A stretch of 64,000 nucleotides of DNA from Oscillospiraceae bacterium (GTDB lineage Bacteria; Bacillota; Clostridia; Oscillospirales; Ruminococcaceae). A program made the position numbers and the translations under genes. Position 1 is the stretch's first letter. The number at the start of each line of letters is the position of its first letter. The DNA lies in assembly GCA_020024615.1 (NCBI GenBank), contig JAHHTP010000004.1, positions 1 through 64,000 on the forward strand. The letters are read 5' to 3'. The notes beneath the pieces are model-generated. The model was not told the DNA's origin. It was given only the letters and a program-made list of their open reading frames with translations, and did no database searches. Positions 26,161-34,972 of the stretch are shown here, piece after piece.

Positions 26161-27318
26161 TTATCGAACAGCTTGGTAGACAAGTTCGCGAGCCGCCTTG
26201 TCTGCATCTAAAATATCCTGTAAGGTCGGATGTTCGATTTTTTTCGCCTGCTCCAATGCAAGGTTAACCAGATCACCAATCTGCAAGAATTTGATTTTAT
26301 CCTGCAAGAACAGCGCAACTGCCGCTTCATTTGCACCATTGACATAGGTCGGCGCGACACCACCTCTGCGGAAGGACTCTTTGCAGGCTTTCAAACAGGT
26401 AAAGGTTTCCTCATCAGCTCTTGCAAAATGCAGCTGTGGATAATCAAACAATGACAGTGCCTCACAGGAACACGGATAGCGCTCTGGATAGGTCAGCGCA
26501 TACTGAATCGGGATCTTCATATCCGGCACGCCCAACTGTGCAATCACCGCATGATCGACATATTCGACAGCCGAATGTATAACGCTCTCACGCTGTACAA
26601 CAATATCAATCTCATCCGCGGTTTTATCAAACAGCCATGCAGCCTCAATAAATTCCAGACCCTTATTCATCAGAGATGCCGAGTCAATCGTGATTTTTGC
26701 GCCCATATCCCAGTTGGGATGTTTTAGGGCATCCGCCGCCGTTTTATCTTTCAGCTGTTCCCGGGTCATGCCGAAAAACGGTCCACCCGATGCGGTTAAA
26801 ATAATCTTTTTCACCTGTCTGCAATCATTGCCCTGCAAACACTGGAAAATTGCCGAATGCTCACTGTCCACCGGATACAAATGTACCCCTTTTTCCTGCA
26901 CCGCTTTGGCAACCAGTTTACCGCCAGTAACCAAAGTTTCTTTATTGGCAAGTGCAATATCTTTTCCGGCTGCAATCGCCGCCAATGTCGGACGCAAACC
27001 GATCATACCGACCACCGAGTTTAATGTGGTATCCGCATCGGTGCCAGCAGCAGCCTCCAACAGACCCTCCATTCCAGATACAACTTTGATATTGGTATCC
27101 GCCAACACCGCTTTCATATCGGTATATAAACTTTCATCATAGATGCACACCAGCTGCGGTAAAAACTCCCTTGCCTGCTGTTCGAGTAATTTTACATTTC
27201 GATTTGCGGCCAAAGCAGTTACAGCAAAGCCTCTATCTTTGCAGACCTCCAGCGACTGGGTACCGATGGAACCGGTAGAGCCCAGCAATGCAATTTTCTT
27301 CTGCTTCTTTTCTATCAT
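26161..27318 (-). CDS. dxr: 1-deoxy-D-xylulose 5-phosphate reductoisomerase
   Basis: 385 residues. First committed MEP-pathway enzyme; it rearranges and reduces DXP to MEP with NADPH. KIALLGSTGSIGTQSLEV binds NADPH; LYPVDSEHSAIFQCL and ILTASGGPFFGM, with ATIDSASLMNKGLEFIEA, hold the metal and substrate residues. I chose the ATG with AAAGGCAGG 8 bases upstream; a TTG two codons earlier has poor spacing. A strong terminator stands between cdsA and this gene, but no obvious promoter. Confidence 0.95.
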   Translation of the reverse strand: MIEKKQKKIALLGSTGSIGTQSLEVCKDRGFAVTALAANRNVKLLEQQAREFLPQLVCIYDESLYTDMKAVLADTNIKVVSGMEGLLEAAAGTDADTTLNSVVGMIGLRPTLAAIAAGKDIALANKETLVTGGKLVAKAVQEKGVHLYPVDSEHSAIFQCLQGNDCRQVKKIILTASGGPFFGMTREQLKDKTAADALKHPNWDMGAKITIDSASLMNKGLEFIEAAWLFDKTADEIDIVVQRESVIHSAVEYVDHAVIAQLGVPDMKIPIQYALTYPERYPCSCEALSLFDYPQLHFARADEETFTCLKACKESFRRGGVAPTYVNGANEAAVALFLQDKIKFLQIGDLVNLALEQAKKIEHPTLQDILDADKAARELVYQAVR

Positions 27319-27360
27319 ATCCAAATCCTGCCTTTCTTATGATTCGATACGGCATATATT

Positions 27361-27397
27361 AAAAAATTCCTTTGCGAAAACAATGTCCGCAAAGGAA
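27361..27397 (-). terminator. Intrinsic terminator between cdsA and dxr
   Basis: Minus strand stem TTCCTTTGCG / CGCAAAGGAA with an 11-base loop and a following TTTTTT. It lies 8 bases after the cdsA stop and only about 43 bases before the dxr start, splitting the classical cluster. Confidence 0.88.
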
Positions 27398-27404
27398 CCC
27401 CGTT

Positions 27405-28256
27405 TTAAGCCGGAAATACCACCGGACATAAATTCATTAAGAAATAAACAAATGGCGTTACCATCAGCACACTGTCAAACCGATCCATAACCCCTCCGTG
27501 TCCTGGGAAGATCGTTCCGTAATCCTTGATGCCATACTCACGCTTAATCAAAGAGCATGACAAATCTCCAAACACGCTGATAAGGGACAGCACACCAGCG
27601 GCCGGCAGAATAACTCCATAACGAACGATTACTGGCATATCAATCTGTTTCATAATCAGCGAGAATCCCACACTGATAATTGCTGCAAAAAGAATGCTGC
27701 CAAAAAAGCCACCTACGACACCTTCCACCGTCTTTTTCGGACTGATCACCGGTGCAAGTTTGTGTTTGCCTAAAAATCTGCCAGTAAAATATGCCATAAT
27801 ATCCCCGCCCCATGGGACAAAGCATGCCATAAAGACATAATAAATACCATAAACTGGCTCAGCATATCTGGTTAACAGCAGACACAAAAATGCAAGTGGA
27901 AAGACATTGGAAATCACGATTCCCATACAGCTTTCCGAAAAAGTAAGCTGCTGATGCTGCTTCATGGTAATGGCAAGCACAATAAACACATATGCCGCAA
28001 CGCCACCAACATATGTAAGGACTGCTGTTTTGCCTTCCAGTTTTAGAAGCGGTGCCAGCGGCATCAATACCGCATAAATGGTGGATACAATATACAGTGC
28101 CTTATGCTTTAACAATCCGGTTGCATGGAACAATTCCCAGACAGCAATTCCAATCAGCAGGGAAAGAATCAAATTCAGTGCTATGGTGTAATATCCGAGC
28201 ATTGCGCCAAAAAATATCAACACCGACACAAGAGCCGTAATCACTCTCTGCTTCAT
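27405..28256 (-). CDS. cdsA: Phosphatidate cytidylyltransferase
   Basis: 283 residues with eight hydrophobic helices. The C-terminal CDP-DAG synthase signature is visible as SLIKREYGIKDYGTIFPGHG followed by GVMDRFDS, which carries the catalytic Asp pair. It activates phosphatidic acid with CTP for phospholipid synthesis. It overlaps the uppS stop by 4 bases (ATGA). Confidence 0.95.
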   Translation of the reverse strand: MKQRVITALVSVLIFFGAMLGYYTIALNLILSLLIGIAVWELFHATGLLKHKALYIVSTIYAVLMPLAPLLKLEGKTAVLTYVGGVAAYVFIVLAITMKQHQQLTFSESCMGIVISNVFPLAFLCLLLTRYAEPVYGIYYVFMACFVPWGGDIMAYFTGRFLGKHKLAPVISPKKTVEGVVGGFFGSILFAAIISVGFSLIMKQIDMPVIVRYGVILPAAGVLSLISVFGDLSCSLIKREYGIKDYGTIFPGHGGVMDRFDSVLMVTPFVYFLMNLCPVVFPA

Positions 28257-28987
28257 TTTTTATCCTCCGGTTCTTCCGCGCCGAATCTGCGATTGCGTTT
28301 TGCATACACTGCCAGAGCCTTATCCAGTTCTTTCGGACCAAAATCCGGCCACAGTGTATCCATAAAAACATACTCTGCATATGCAGCCTGCCAGATCATA
28401 AAGTTTGACAAGCGGTATTCGCCGCTTGGTCGAATAATCAAATCGACCGGTGGCATTCCAGCCGTATATAGATTCTGTTCAATGGTTTCTTCGGTGATTT
28501 CTTCTGGAGCAAGCTCACCTGCTTTGACTTTCTGCGCAATCTTCTGCATAGCCTGGGTCAGTTCATGCTGTCCGCCATAGTTGAGTGCAACATTCAAATG
28601 CAGACCGGTAGCGGCAGCTGTATCGCTTTCACACGCCTCCATACGCGCCACCATCTCCGGAGAAAACGGCGTGCGGTCACCGATGATGTGAATCTGGATA
28701 TTGTCTTTGTAGTAATTTTTCGCATCTTCCATATACTGCATAAACAAATCCATCAGTGCATGAACTTCGTCTGGAGAACGCTTCCAGTTTTCGGTAGAAA
28801 ATGCGTATACGGTAACATATTTAATTCCGCGTTCCCCGCAGTGGGTCATAATCTTTTTAAAGATAGCTGCTCCGGCTTTATGACCGGCCGTGCGCGGCAA
28901 ACCGCGCAGCTTTGCCCAACGGCCATTTCCGTCCATGATAATGCCGATATGCTGCGGCAGCTGTGAAGGCAGCAGTTGCTGTTTCAT
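28253..28987 (-). CDS. uppS: Undecaprenyl diphosphate synthase
   Basis: 244 residues. The pyrophosphate-binding motif IIMDGNGRWAKLRGLPRTAG with the catalytic Asp, TVYAFSTENWKRSPDEV, and the C-terminal DLIIRPSGEYRLSNFMIWQ are diagnostic of cis-prenyltransferases. The product is the lipid carrier precursor for peptidoglycan. I chose ATG with GAGGTATTTT upstream over a TTG 12 bases earlier. Coupled to cdsA. Confidence 0.95.
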   Translation of the reverse strand: MKQQLLPSQLPQHIGIIMDGNGRWAKLRGLPRTAGHKAGAAIFKKIMTHCGERGIKYVTVYAFSTENWKRSPDEVHALMDLFMQYMEDAKNYYKDNIQIHIIGDRTPFSPEMVARMEACESDTAAATGLHLNVALNYGGQHELTQAMQKIAQKVKAGELAPEEITEETIEQNLYTAGMPPVDLIIRPSGEYRLSNFMIWQAAYAEYVFMDTLWPDFGPKELDKALAVYAKRNRRFGAEEPEDKK

Positions 28988-29015
28988 AAAATACCTCAAA
29001 TCTGAATAATGTGGG

Positions 29016-29044
29016 AAAACTCCCCCGAATCAAGGAGGAGTTTT
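29016..29044 (-). terminator. Probable terminator or stem between frr and uppS
   Basis: Minus strand stem AAAACTCCTCC / GGGGGAGTTTT with a seven-base loop. The T residues lie inside the stem and no T-run follows, so termination may be partial. It sits 25 bases after the frr stop. Confidence 0.6.
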
Positions 29045-29069
29045 CAAAAATATGCATTTCGTTCGAAAA

Positions 29070-29624
29070 TCAGATCTCCATGATCTCCTGCTGTTTTGCT
29101 TTTACTTTCTCATCAACAAGCTTACAGTATTTGTCAGTCAGATTCTGAGTCTGTTTTTCACCGTCTTTGAGTTCGTCTTCTGTGATGGTGCTATCTTTCT
29201 TCATAGCTTTGAGTTTCTCGTTTGCATCACGACGGATACTGCGTAATGCAACTTTGCACTCCTCACCCATCTTGGAGATCTCTTTATTCAGGTCTTTACG
29301 GCGTTCCTCGGTCATCGGCGGGAATACCAGACGGATTGCGGTACCGTCATTATTCGGGTTAATGCCAACATCCGATTTCTGGATTGCTTTCTCGATTGCA
29401 GATAGAGCGGATTTATCCCACGGCTGAATGACTAAGATTCTTGCTTCTGCAACAGACACACTTGCTAAAGCATTGATCGGGGTTTCGGTGCCGTAGTATT
29501 CAACCAGTACTTTATCCAACACAGCCGGATTTGCACGGCCTGCACGGATGGAAGCAAACTCGCTTTCCATTCGAGAAAGGGTTTTATTCATCTTTTCTTC
29601 GGTTTTTTTAATTCTTTCTTTCAT
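29070..29624 (-). CDS. frr: Ribosome recycling factor
   Basis: 184 residues, the standard length. ESEFASIRAGRANPAVLDKV, ILVIQPWDKSALSAIEKAI and GTAIRLVFPPMTEERRKDL are the conserved strings. With EF-G it splits post-termination ribosomes. It lies 22 bases after pyrH, with a good AGGAGG-type site, so the two are co-transcribed. Confidence 0.97.
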   Translation of the reverse strand: MKERIKKTEEKMNKTLSRMESEFASIRAGRANPAVLDKVLVEYYGTETPINALASVSVAEARILVIQPWDKSALSAIEKAIQKSDVGINPNNDGTAIRLVFPPMTEERRKDLNKEISKMGEECKVALRSIRRDANEKLKAMKKDSTITEDELKDGEKQTQNLTDKYCKLVDEKVKAKQQEIMEI

Positions 29625-29646
29625 ATCTCGTTTCCTCCTGAAATAA

Positions 29647-30357
29647 TTATTCTGCTAATACAACGGTACCAACCGATTCGCCTAATACTGCTTTGCGAAT
29701 GTTATCCGGCTCTGATAAATCAAATACCAGCATCGGCATATGATTATCTCTACACATAGAAGCGGCAGTACTGTCCATAACCTTCAAATCCTTAGCCAGA
29801 ACATCGTTCATCGGAATCGTGTCATATTTTACTGCGTCCGGATAGCGTTTCGGGTCTTTATCATACACGCCATCTACCATAGTTGCCTTAAACACAATAT
29901 CTGCGTTGATTTCAGCCGCACGCAGAGCCGCTGCGGTGTCAGTGGAGAAGAACGGGCTGCCAGTTCCACATCCAAACACGATAACGCGGCCTTTCCCCAG
30001 ATGTCTGACAGCACGGTTGCGGATGTACGGTTCTGCAATCTCCTGCATTGCGATTGCGGTCATAACACGCGTATCCACACCCAAGCTTTCCAAAGTATCT
30101 GCAACAGCCAACGCATTCATCGTGGTTCCCAGCATGCCGATATGATCGGCACGGGTTCTGTCCATATTGCCGGACGAACGACCACGCCAAAAGTTGCCGC
30201 CACCTACTACAATGGCGATTTCAACACCGAGTTCAGCCGTTTGTGCAATGGATTTGCAGATGTTGGTGATAATATCAAAATCCAGACCGAAGCCTTTTGA
30301 ACCGGCAAGTGCTTCACCGGATAATTTAAGCAAAATGCGTTTGTATTTGAGTTCCAT
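29647..30357 (-). CDS. pyrH: Uridylate kinase
   Basis: 236 residues from the ATG behind AAAGGAATTCGAT; the upstream extension has no ribosome site. [22 protein letters not shown] and [12 protein letters not shown] are hallmark motifs of the bacterial hexameric UMP kinase, and [14 protein letters not shown] binds nucleotide. In many firmicutes rpsB-tsf precede pyrH; here the upstream neighbour is citrate synthase. Confidence 0.96.
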   Translation of the reverse strand: MELKYKRILLKLSGEALAGSKGFGLDFDIITNICKSIAQTAELGVEIAIVVGGGNFWRGRSSGNMDRTRADHIGMLGTTMNALAVADTLESLGVDTRVMTAIAMQEIAEPYIRNRAVRHLGKGRVIVFGCGTGSPFFSTDTAAALRAAEINADIVFKATMVDGVYDKDPKRYPDAVKYDTIPMNDVLAKDLKVMDSTAASMCRDNHMPMLVFDLSEPDNIRKAVLGESVGTVVLAE

Positions 30358-30433
30358 ATCGAATTCCTTTCCGCTTAAAGTGATATCCACAAGCCACCAA
30401 AACGCACCTGTGGTATGATAACTCTATAACAAT

Positions 30434-30462
30434 ATAATACATGATTTTTGCGGAAAAGTAAA
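30434..30462 (-). promoter_or_regulatory. Promoter of pyrH-frr
   Basis: Minus strand TTTACT, 17 bases, TATTAT, in the gap after the citrate synthase gene. The leader is about 70 bases. I see no clear terminator between the two genes, so read-through from citrate synthase is possible. Confidence 0.6.
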
Positions 30463-30491
30463 GACCTTTTCAAAATTTTTTCATCATTGTG

Positions 30492-31850
30492 TTATCTTTC
30501 GCCGAGTGGAACATAGTCCTGATGCTGTTTTACATTGCGATATGCTGGACGAATAATCTTTCCACCACCCATAATTTCTTCCAAACGATGTGCCGACCAG
30601 CCTGCGATTCTTGCAGCTGCGAAAATCGGCGTATATAATTCCAGCGGCAGCTCCAGCATCCGATATACAAATCCCGAATAGAAATCCACATTCGCAGAAA
30701 CGCCTTTATAAATTTTACGCTCCTTTGCAATAATCTTCGGCGCCAGACGCTCTACATTGGCATACAGCATATATTCTTCCAGACAGCCTTTTTCCTCAGC
30801 AAGACGCTGTACAAATTTATTAAAGGTTCTTGCTCTCGGGTCGGACAGCGAATATACGGCATGTCCCATACCATAAATGAGACCCTGTCGGTCAAATACC
30901 TCTTTATTTAGCAGCTTTGTCAGATACTCCGAAAGTTCTTCATCATTATGCCAGTCGGATATATGCTGCTTCATGTCTTCAAACATCTGTACAACCTTGA
31001 TATTCGCACCACCGTGACGCGGACCTTTTAACGAGCCGAGAGAAGCGGCAATCGCAGAATATGTATCTGTGCCGGAAGAAGTGACAACATGCGTTGTAAA
31101 GGTGGAGTTGTTACCACCGCCATGCTCCGCATGCAGCACCAGTGCCACATCCAGAACCTTCGCTTCCATTTCAGTATATTGTCCATCCGGACGCAGCAGA
31201 CGCAGAATATTCTCCGCCGTAGAAAGTTCCGGAAGAGGATTGTGAATAAACAGGCTCTGCCCATCATGATAATGACGATACGCCTGATAGCCGTATACAG
31301 CAAGCATCGGGAACAATGCAATCAGCTGCAGGCACTGACGCAATACATTTTCCAGAGAGGTGTCATCCGCATTTTCATCATAGGAATACAGCGTCAGCAC
31401 GCTTCTTGCCAGGGTGTTCATCATATCTTTGCTTGGTGCTTTCATGATGATATCACGAACAAAAGAGGTCGGAAGGGTACGATAACCTGCAAGCAACTGC
31501 TGAAAATCCGTCAGTTCCTTCTCATTGGGCAGTCTGCCGAAAATCAGAAGATAGGTCGTTTCTTCAAATCCAAATCGCTTGTCCTTCAAAAAGCCGGTTA
31601 CAATATCCTCCACATCGATACCACGATAATAAAGTTTACCTTCGCAAGGCACACTCTGACCGTTTACTTCTTTGGAGGAAACAATATCAGATATTTCAGT
31701 CAATCCAGCCAGCACACCTTTACCGTTGATATCACGCAATCCGCGTTTTACATCGAATTGTGAATACTGCTCCGGTTTGATTCCATAATGCTCACGACAC
31801 ACATTTGTCAACATTTCGATCTGCGGGGTAATTTCAGAAAATACAGCCAT
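30492..31850 (-). CDS. Citrate synthase
   Basis: 452 residues. The catalytic His residues are in LVLHAEHGGGNNSTFT and GMGHAVYSLSDPRA, and the Asp in SANVDFYSGFVY. This is the full set for condensing acetyl-CoA and oxaloacetate. The N-terminal segment (about 1-60) before GLTEISDIVSSKEVNG is longer than in the compact gltA/citZ enzymes and is typical of the long clostridial form. A methylcitrate synthase cannot be excluded from motifs. ATAGGAGGACAAAG precedes the ATG. It appears monocistronic; no aconitase or isocitrate dehydrogenase is beside it. I saw no convincing promoter in the 227-base upstream gap. Confidence 0.92.
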   Translation of the reverse strand: MAVFSEITPQIEMLTNVCREHYGIKPEQYSQFDVKRGLRDINGKGVLAGLTEISDIVSSKEVNGQSVPCEGKLYYRGIDVEDIVTGFLKDKRFGFEETTYLLIFGRLPNEKELTDFQQLLAGYRTLPTSFVRDIIMKAPSKDMMNTLARSVLTLYSYDENADDTSLENVLRQCLQLIALFPMLAVYGYQAYRHYHDGQSLFIHNPLPELSTAENILRLLRPDGQYTEMEAKVLDVALVLHAEHGGGNNSTFTTHVVTSSGTDTYSAIAASLGSLKGPRHGGANIKVVQMFEDMKQHISDWHNDEELSEYLTKLLNKEVFDRQGLIYGMGHAVYSLSDPRARTFNKFVQRLAEEKGCLEEYMLYANVERLAPKIIAKERKIYKGVSANVDFYSGFVYRMLELPLELYTPIFAAARIAGWSAHRLEEIMGGGKIIRPAYRNVKQHQDYVPLGER

Positions 31851-32028
31851 ATCTTTGTCCTCCTATAATCATCAATCTTGCTGCACACGCTATATTGGAA
31901 TTGCAGCCTGTTCTTTCTAAAAGGCATTATTATGTTTAATGTTTCAATTTTATCATAAAACAGCTATAAAACCATCACCCAAAGTAAAATAAACTGTGAA
32001 TAAATGAATAACAATTCCTTTTGACATC

Positions 32029-32055
32029 AAAAAGAGGAGAACCAAAGTTCTCCTC
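32029..32055 (-). terminator. Terminator of the dnaD-loader-SIS operon
   Basis: Minus strand perfect nine-pair stem GAGGAGAAC / GTTCTCCTC with a four-base loop followed by TTTTTG. Confidence 0.88.
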
Positions 32056-32077
32056 AAACGCTCATTTGTTGATAAAA

Positions 32078-32815
32078 TTACATATAAAAAATGTTGTCAG
32101 CATATTCTTCCATCATCTTTTTGTTATGCTCATCACCGCCATCGAGATTTGCACTCATAAAGATTGGCGGAACCTCGCCAGCCTGCACCAGCGTTTCAAT
32201 CACATTGACAACCAGCGCATTTAGCAGTGCAGTGCCGACAGCCGTAGAAGTCGGGCCGATACGCTCTGCCAGATTCGGCACAGAGATTGCAGCATCTCCC
32301 AAATCACCACAGTTATCAATTACAACCTCCGACACCTCAAACAGATGTTTGCCGGACGGCGCACGGCTGGTAACCGACTGCGAATAAGCAAGATTGGTGA
32401 TGCAAGCGACGAATACGCCGCGTTTTCTCGCTTCCTCTGCCATCTCCACCGGAACGGTATTTCGACCAGAAACCGAGTGAATGAGAAGGAAATCGCCTTC
32501 CTTTACATGATTCTGATCCAGCAGAATCTTTCCAATGCCCGGCACACGCTCCAGCTGAGAAGTCATGGTAACCGGCCGGGTATTGAGCATAAATCCCGGG
32601 AAGAAAATCGGATTGATCAAAGCCAGTCCGCCAGTACGGTAAAACATTTCCTCTGCCAAAATGCCAGCATGCGAACAGCCAAACAGATAGATGGAATGTT
32701 TTTCCCGAATGGTCTGAACCATTCTGTCCTTCAGAATTTTAAATTTGTCCTGCTGCGTTTCCCACGCTTTTTTTGTTGTGTCAGTCACGATCTGAATATA
32801 ACGATCCCCCTGCAT
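32078..32815 (-). CDS. SIS-domain sugar-phosphate-binding protein (UPF0309-like)
   Basis: 245 residues, a single SIS domain. IYLFGCSHAGILAEEMFYRT is the first phosphosugar-binding stretch, and DFLLIHSVSGRNTVPVEMAE carries the Ser-rich loop equivalent to GxSGxT. RAPSGKHLFEVSEVVIDNCG is characteristic of the UPF0309 subgroup. Members are often isomerases or sensors for phosphosugars, but the substrate is unknown. AAAGGGGGATTTTTGT precedes the ATG. It follows the helicase loader gene by 27 bases, an unexpected partner that says little about function. Confidence 0.85.
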   Translation of the reverse strand: MQGDRYIQIVTDTTKKAWETQQDKFKILKDRMVQTIREKHSIYLFGCSHAGILAEEMFYRTGGLALINPIFFPGFMLNTRPVTMTSQLERVPGIGKILLDQNHVKEGDFLLIHSVSGRNTVPVEMAEEARKRGVFVACITNLAYSQSVTSRAPSGKHLFEVSEVVIDNCGDLGDAAISVPNLAERIGPTSTAVGTALLNALVVNVIETLVQAGEVPPIFMSANLDGGDEHNKKMMEEYADNIFYM

Positions 32816-32842
32816 ACAAAAATCCCCCTTTAATTTTTTATA

Positions 32843-33856
32843 TTATTCTACGGCAATTTCGCCGTTTTTCAGCTTCTGCGCTCTAACATCACTTCCGACA
32901 AACGGATAGACGCGATACAGGGTGAAAATACGAGAATAGACGCGTTTTGCATAACGCTTTTCAATCTCCATCCCCGATAAATTGGAATTGATGATGGTCG
33001 GCATTCCGTGATTCAACCGAGATTCAATGATGTTAAACAGGCAGGATGGCACAAACTGATTTAAGTATTCACTGCCCAAATCATCAATAATCAGCAGCCT
33101 TGCCGACAAAACGCGATCCAATGTCAGTGCATCCTTTTTTGCAGCATTATAGTAGTCATCCTGCAACTCCCGAAATAGGTCCAGCGAGGAAACATACAGC
33201 ACCTCGATGCCCTGCTCCAATACCGCTCTGGCGATTGCCAGCGATAAAAATGTTTTTCCCAAACCGGTTGCACCGGTAAAAAATAGACTGGTCGGTGGGT
33301 TCGCCGTGAAATTTTTGGCATATTCCATACAGGTCTGCTTGATAAAATCCATCTGCTCCCGATCGGTTCGGGTCTTGCCTCTGGAAACATGGGTCGGACT
33401 GTAATAATCCAGCGAAAACTCTGAAAAATACGGCAGTCTAACTTGCAGCGTTTTGATAAATTCCTTTGAAGCGTACTCTCTTGCCAGTTCCTCCAGACAG
33501 ACACACCGATTTCCATTGGTAAAGCCGGTATCATTACAGATGGGACATACAAATTTTTCTTCCAAAAAATCCGCCGGATAGCCATTTCGCAAAAGCAGTT
33601 CCTCAATCGTCTGATCCAGAACTTCGGATTCTTTCTGCATATCCAAAAGCCGTTCTTTCTTTTGTGCAGCGGTTAAATCCGCACGCAGAATTTCCATCGA
33701 AACGGTTGCAAAACGCCGTTTTTTTGCTGCCCTGAGATTACGAATCTGCGGAATACTCTGCTCAATCTGTGCCGCATGAGATGCCGCTTGTGCAATCGCT
33801 TTCTGTCTGCGGCCATCCACGACTTTCTGCGCGGCGGTATATTTTCCTTCTGCCAA
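32843..33856 (-). CDS. DnaC/DnaI-type helicase loader ATPase
   Basis: 337 residues. A helical N-terminus leads to a zinc-knuckle-like CPICNDTGFTNGNRCVC (about 105-121), as in DnaI. The AAA+ domain follows: Walker A FTGATGLGKTFLSLAIARAV, Walker B RLLIIDDLGSEYLN, and a sensor-type IINSNLSGMEIEKRY. It loads the replicative helicase with DnaD/DnaB. The start is TTG with GGGAGGAGACTGC upstream. It lies 18 bases after dnaD, the expected partner. Confidence 0.92.
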   Translation of the reverse strand: MAEGKYTAAQKVVDGRRQKAIAQAASHAAQIEQSIPQIRNLRAAKKRRFATVSMEILRADLTAAQKKERLLDMQKESEVLDQTIEELLLRNGYPADFLEEKFVCPICNDTGFTNGNRCVCLEELAREYASKEFIKTLQVRLPYFSEFSLDYYSPTHVSRGKTRTDREQMDFIKQTCMEYAKNFTANPPTSLFFTGATGLGKTFLSLAIARAVLEQGIEVLYVSSLDLFRELQDDYYNAAKKDALTLDRVLSARLLIIDDLGSEYLNQFVPSCLFNIIESRLNHGMPTIINSNLSGMEIEKRYAKRVYSRIFTLYRVYPFVGSDVRAQKLKNGEIAVE

Positions 33857-33874
33857 AGCAGTCTCCTCCCGTGA

Positions 33875-34765
33875 TTAGTTTTTATTCCAGTAATCTTCCA
33901 GCTCGTCGCGAGAATAGGACGACGCTTCACGTTCTGGTGAATTTCCCGCCTGCCAGTTCCAACGATTGATTTCTTCCGGTGTGCGAATACCGGTTCTGCT
34001 CCAGTTTTCCAGCACCTTATTTAAGTATGCAAGCGACAAACCTTTGGTATTGGTGATGGTGATTTCATACGCTGCACAGATCATATCGTATTTAAATCCC
34101 CATTCTTCCACCCAGATATGTGCATATTTTGCCTCTGATTTGGTAAGCGGTCTGCCAGAAATTTTTAAGCAACGCGCGACATTCTGTTCCACAGAATCTT
34201 TCTCGGACAGCAGTTTTAATTTATTTTCCGCGCGCTCATGCGTATTGATACCCTCATTTGCCCATTCCGCACAGATTTTTTCGACCTTATACATGCTGCA
34301 ATTTCCGATTTCACTGCAATACTGTATCACCATAACAACAATATCTGCCGGCATATTCATCACATTGCAGATTTGCAGCAGTGTGCCGCGCTCCTGCGAA
34401 GTAATCGGCCGCCCCATAATCCCCTCTGCTGCCTGCATCAGGAATGTAATTTCGCTGTTATCCACAACAGACGGCTCGGTAACCGGTGTCACCTTTTTCC
34501 CGATGACATACGGTTTCGGATCGGATGAACCCTCTAATTTTAATAAGCCCTTTTCCTGCCAATAGCGCAGAGCCGCTGTCACCACATCTTCTTTAATTTC
34601 CAGTAAAGTAGCCAGCAGGGATGAGGAATAATGATGGGTCGGTGTCTGAAAGATCTGCAAGATCACTTTCAGGTAGTCCGCATTGATATGCGGTAGATCT
34701 TCGGTGATACAGGCCGGCACCACAAAGTTAACCGCATACTTCTGGTAATCAATTTGATAATCCAT
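33875..34765 (-). CDS. dnaD: DnaD-domain replication initiation protein
   Basis: 296 residues. The N-terminal winged-helix (about 1-90: a helix-turn-helix with SLLATLLEIKEDVVTAALRY and WQEKGLL) and the C-terminal DnaD/DnaB_2 helical domains (EEWGFKYDMICAAYEITI plus LSLAYLNKVLENW) are clear. Two tandem DnaD-type helical repeats appear to be present (about 108-190 and 200-270), giving a protein longer than B. subtilis DnaD (232 residues). Acts in helicase recruitment at oriC and restart. Transcribed with the loader. Confidence 0.88.
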   Translation of the reverse strand: MDYQIDYQKYAVNFVVPACITEDLPHINADYLKVILQIFQTPTHHYSSSLLATLLEIKEDVVTAALRYWQEKGLLKLEGSSDPKPYVIGKKVTPVTEPSVVDNSEITFLMQAAEGIMGRPITSQERGTLLQICNVMNMPADIVVMVIQYCSEIGNCSMYKVEKICAEWANEGINTHERAENKLKLLSEKDSVEQNVARCLKISGRPLTKSEAKYAHIWVEEWGFKYDMICAAYEITITNTKGLSLAYLNKVLENWSRTGIRTPEEINRWNWQAGNSPEREASSYSRDELEDYWNKN

Positions 34766-34814
34766 CTGCTCTGTCCTTTCTATGCGAATAAAATCTTTCT
34801 CTTGATACCCCTAT

Positions 34815-34843
34815 ATTATAGCACATTCCGGTATCAAAAACAA
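34815..34843 (-). promoter_or_regulatory. Promoter of the dnaD operon
   Basis: Minus strand TTGTTT, 17 bases, TATAAT with TG one base before the -10. It is divergent from the promoter of the phospholipase-like gene. Confidence 0.7.
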
Positions 34844-34930
34844 CCTTTCTTTTTGGTTCTCCGCTGCTGTGAAAGGACATATTTTCACTGGAATTCACAA
34901 TCCATTCAAAACTCATCTCCTGTTATCTGG

Positions 34931-34936
34931 TATAAT
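34931..34936 (+). promoter_or_regulatory. Extended -10 element of the phospholipase-like gene
   Basis: TATAAT preceded by CTGG (TG one base before the hexamer). No recognisable -35 lies at the right spacing, so this is an extended -10 promoter at best. Confidence 0.5.
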
Positions 34937-34972
34937 ATAAATAGAAAATTATAACGAAAGGTGGTTCGACAA

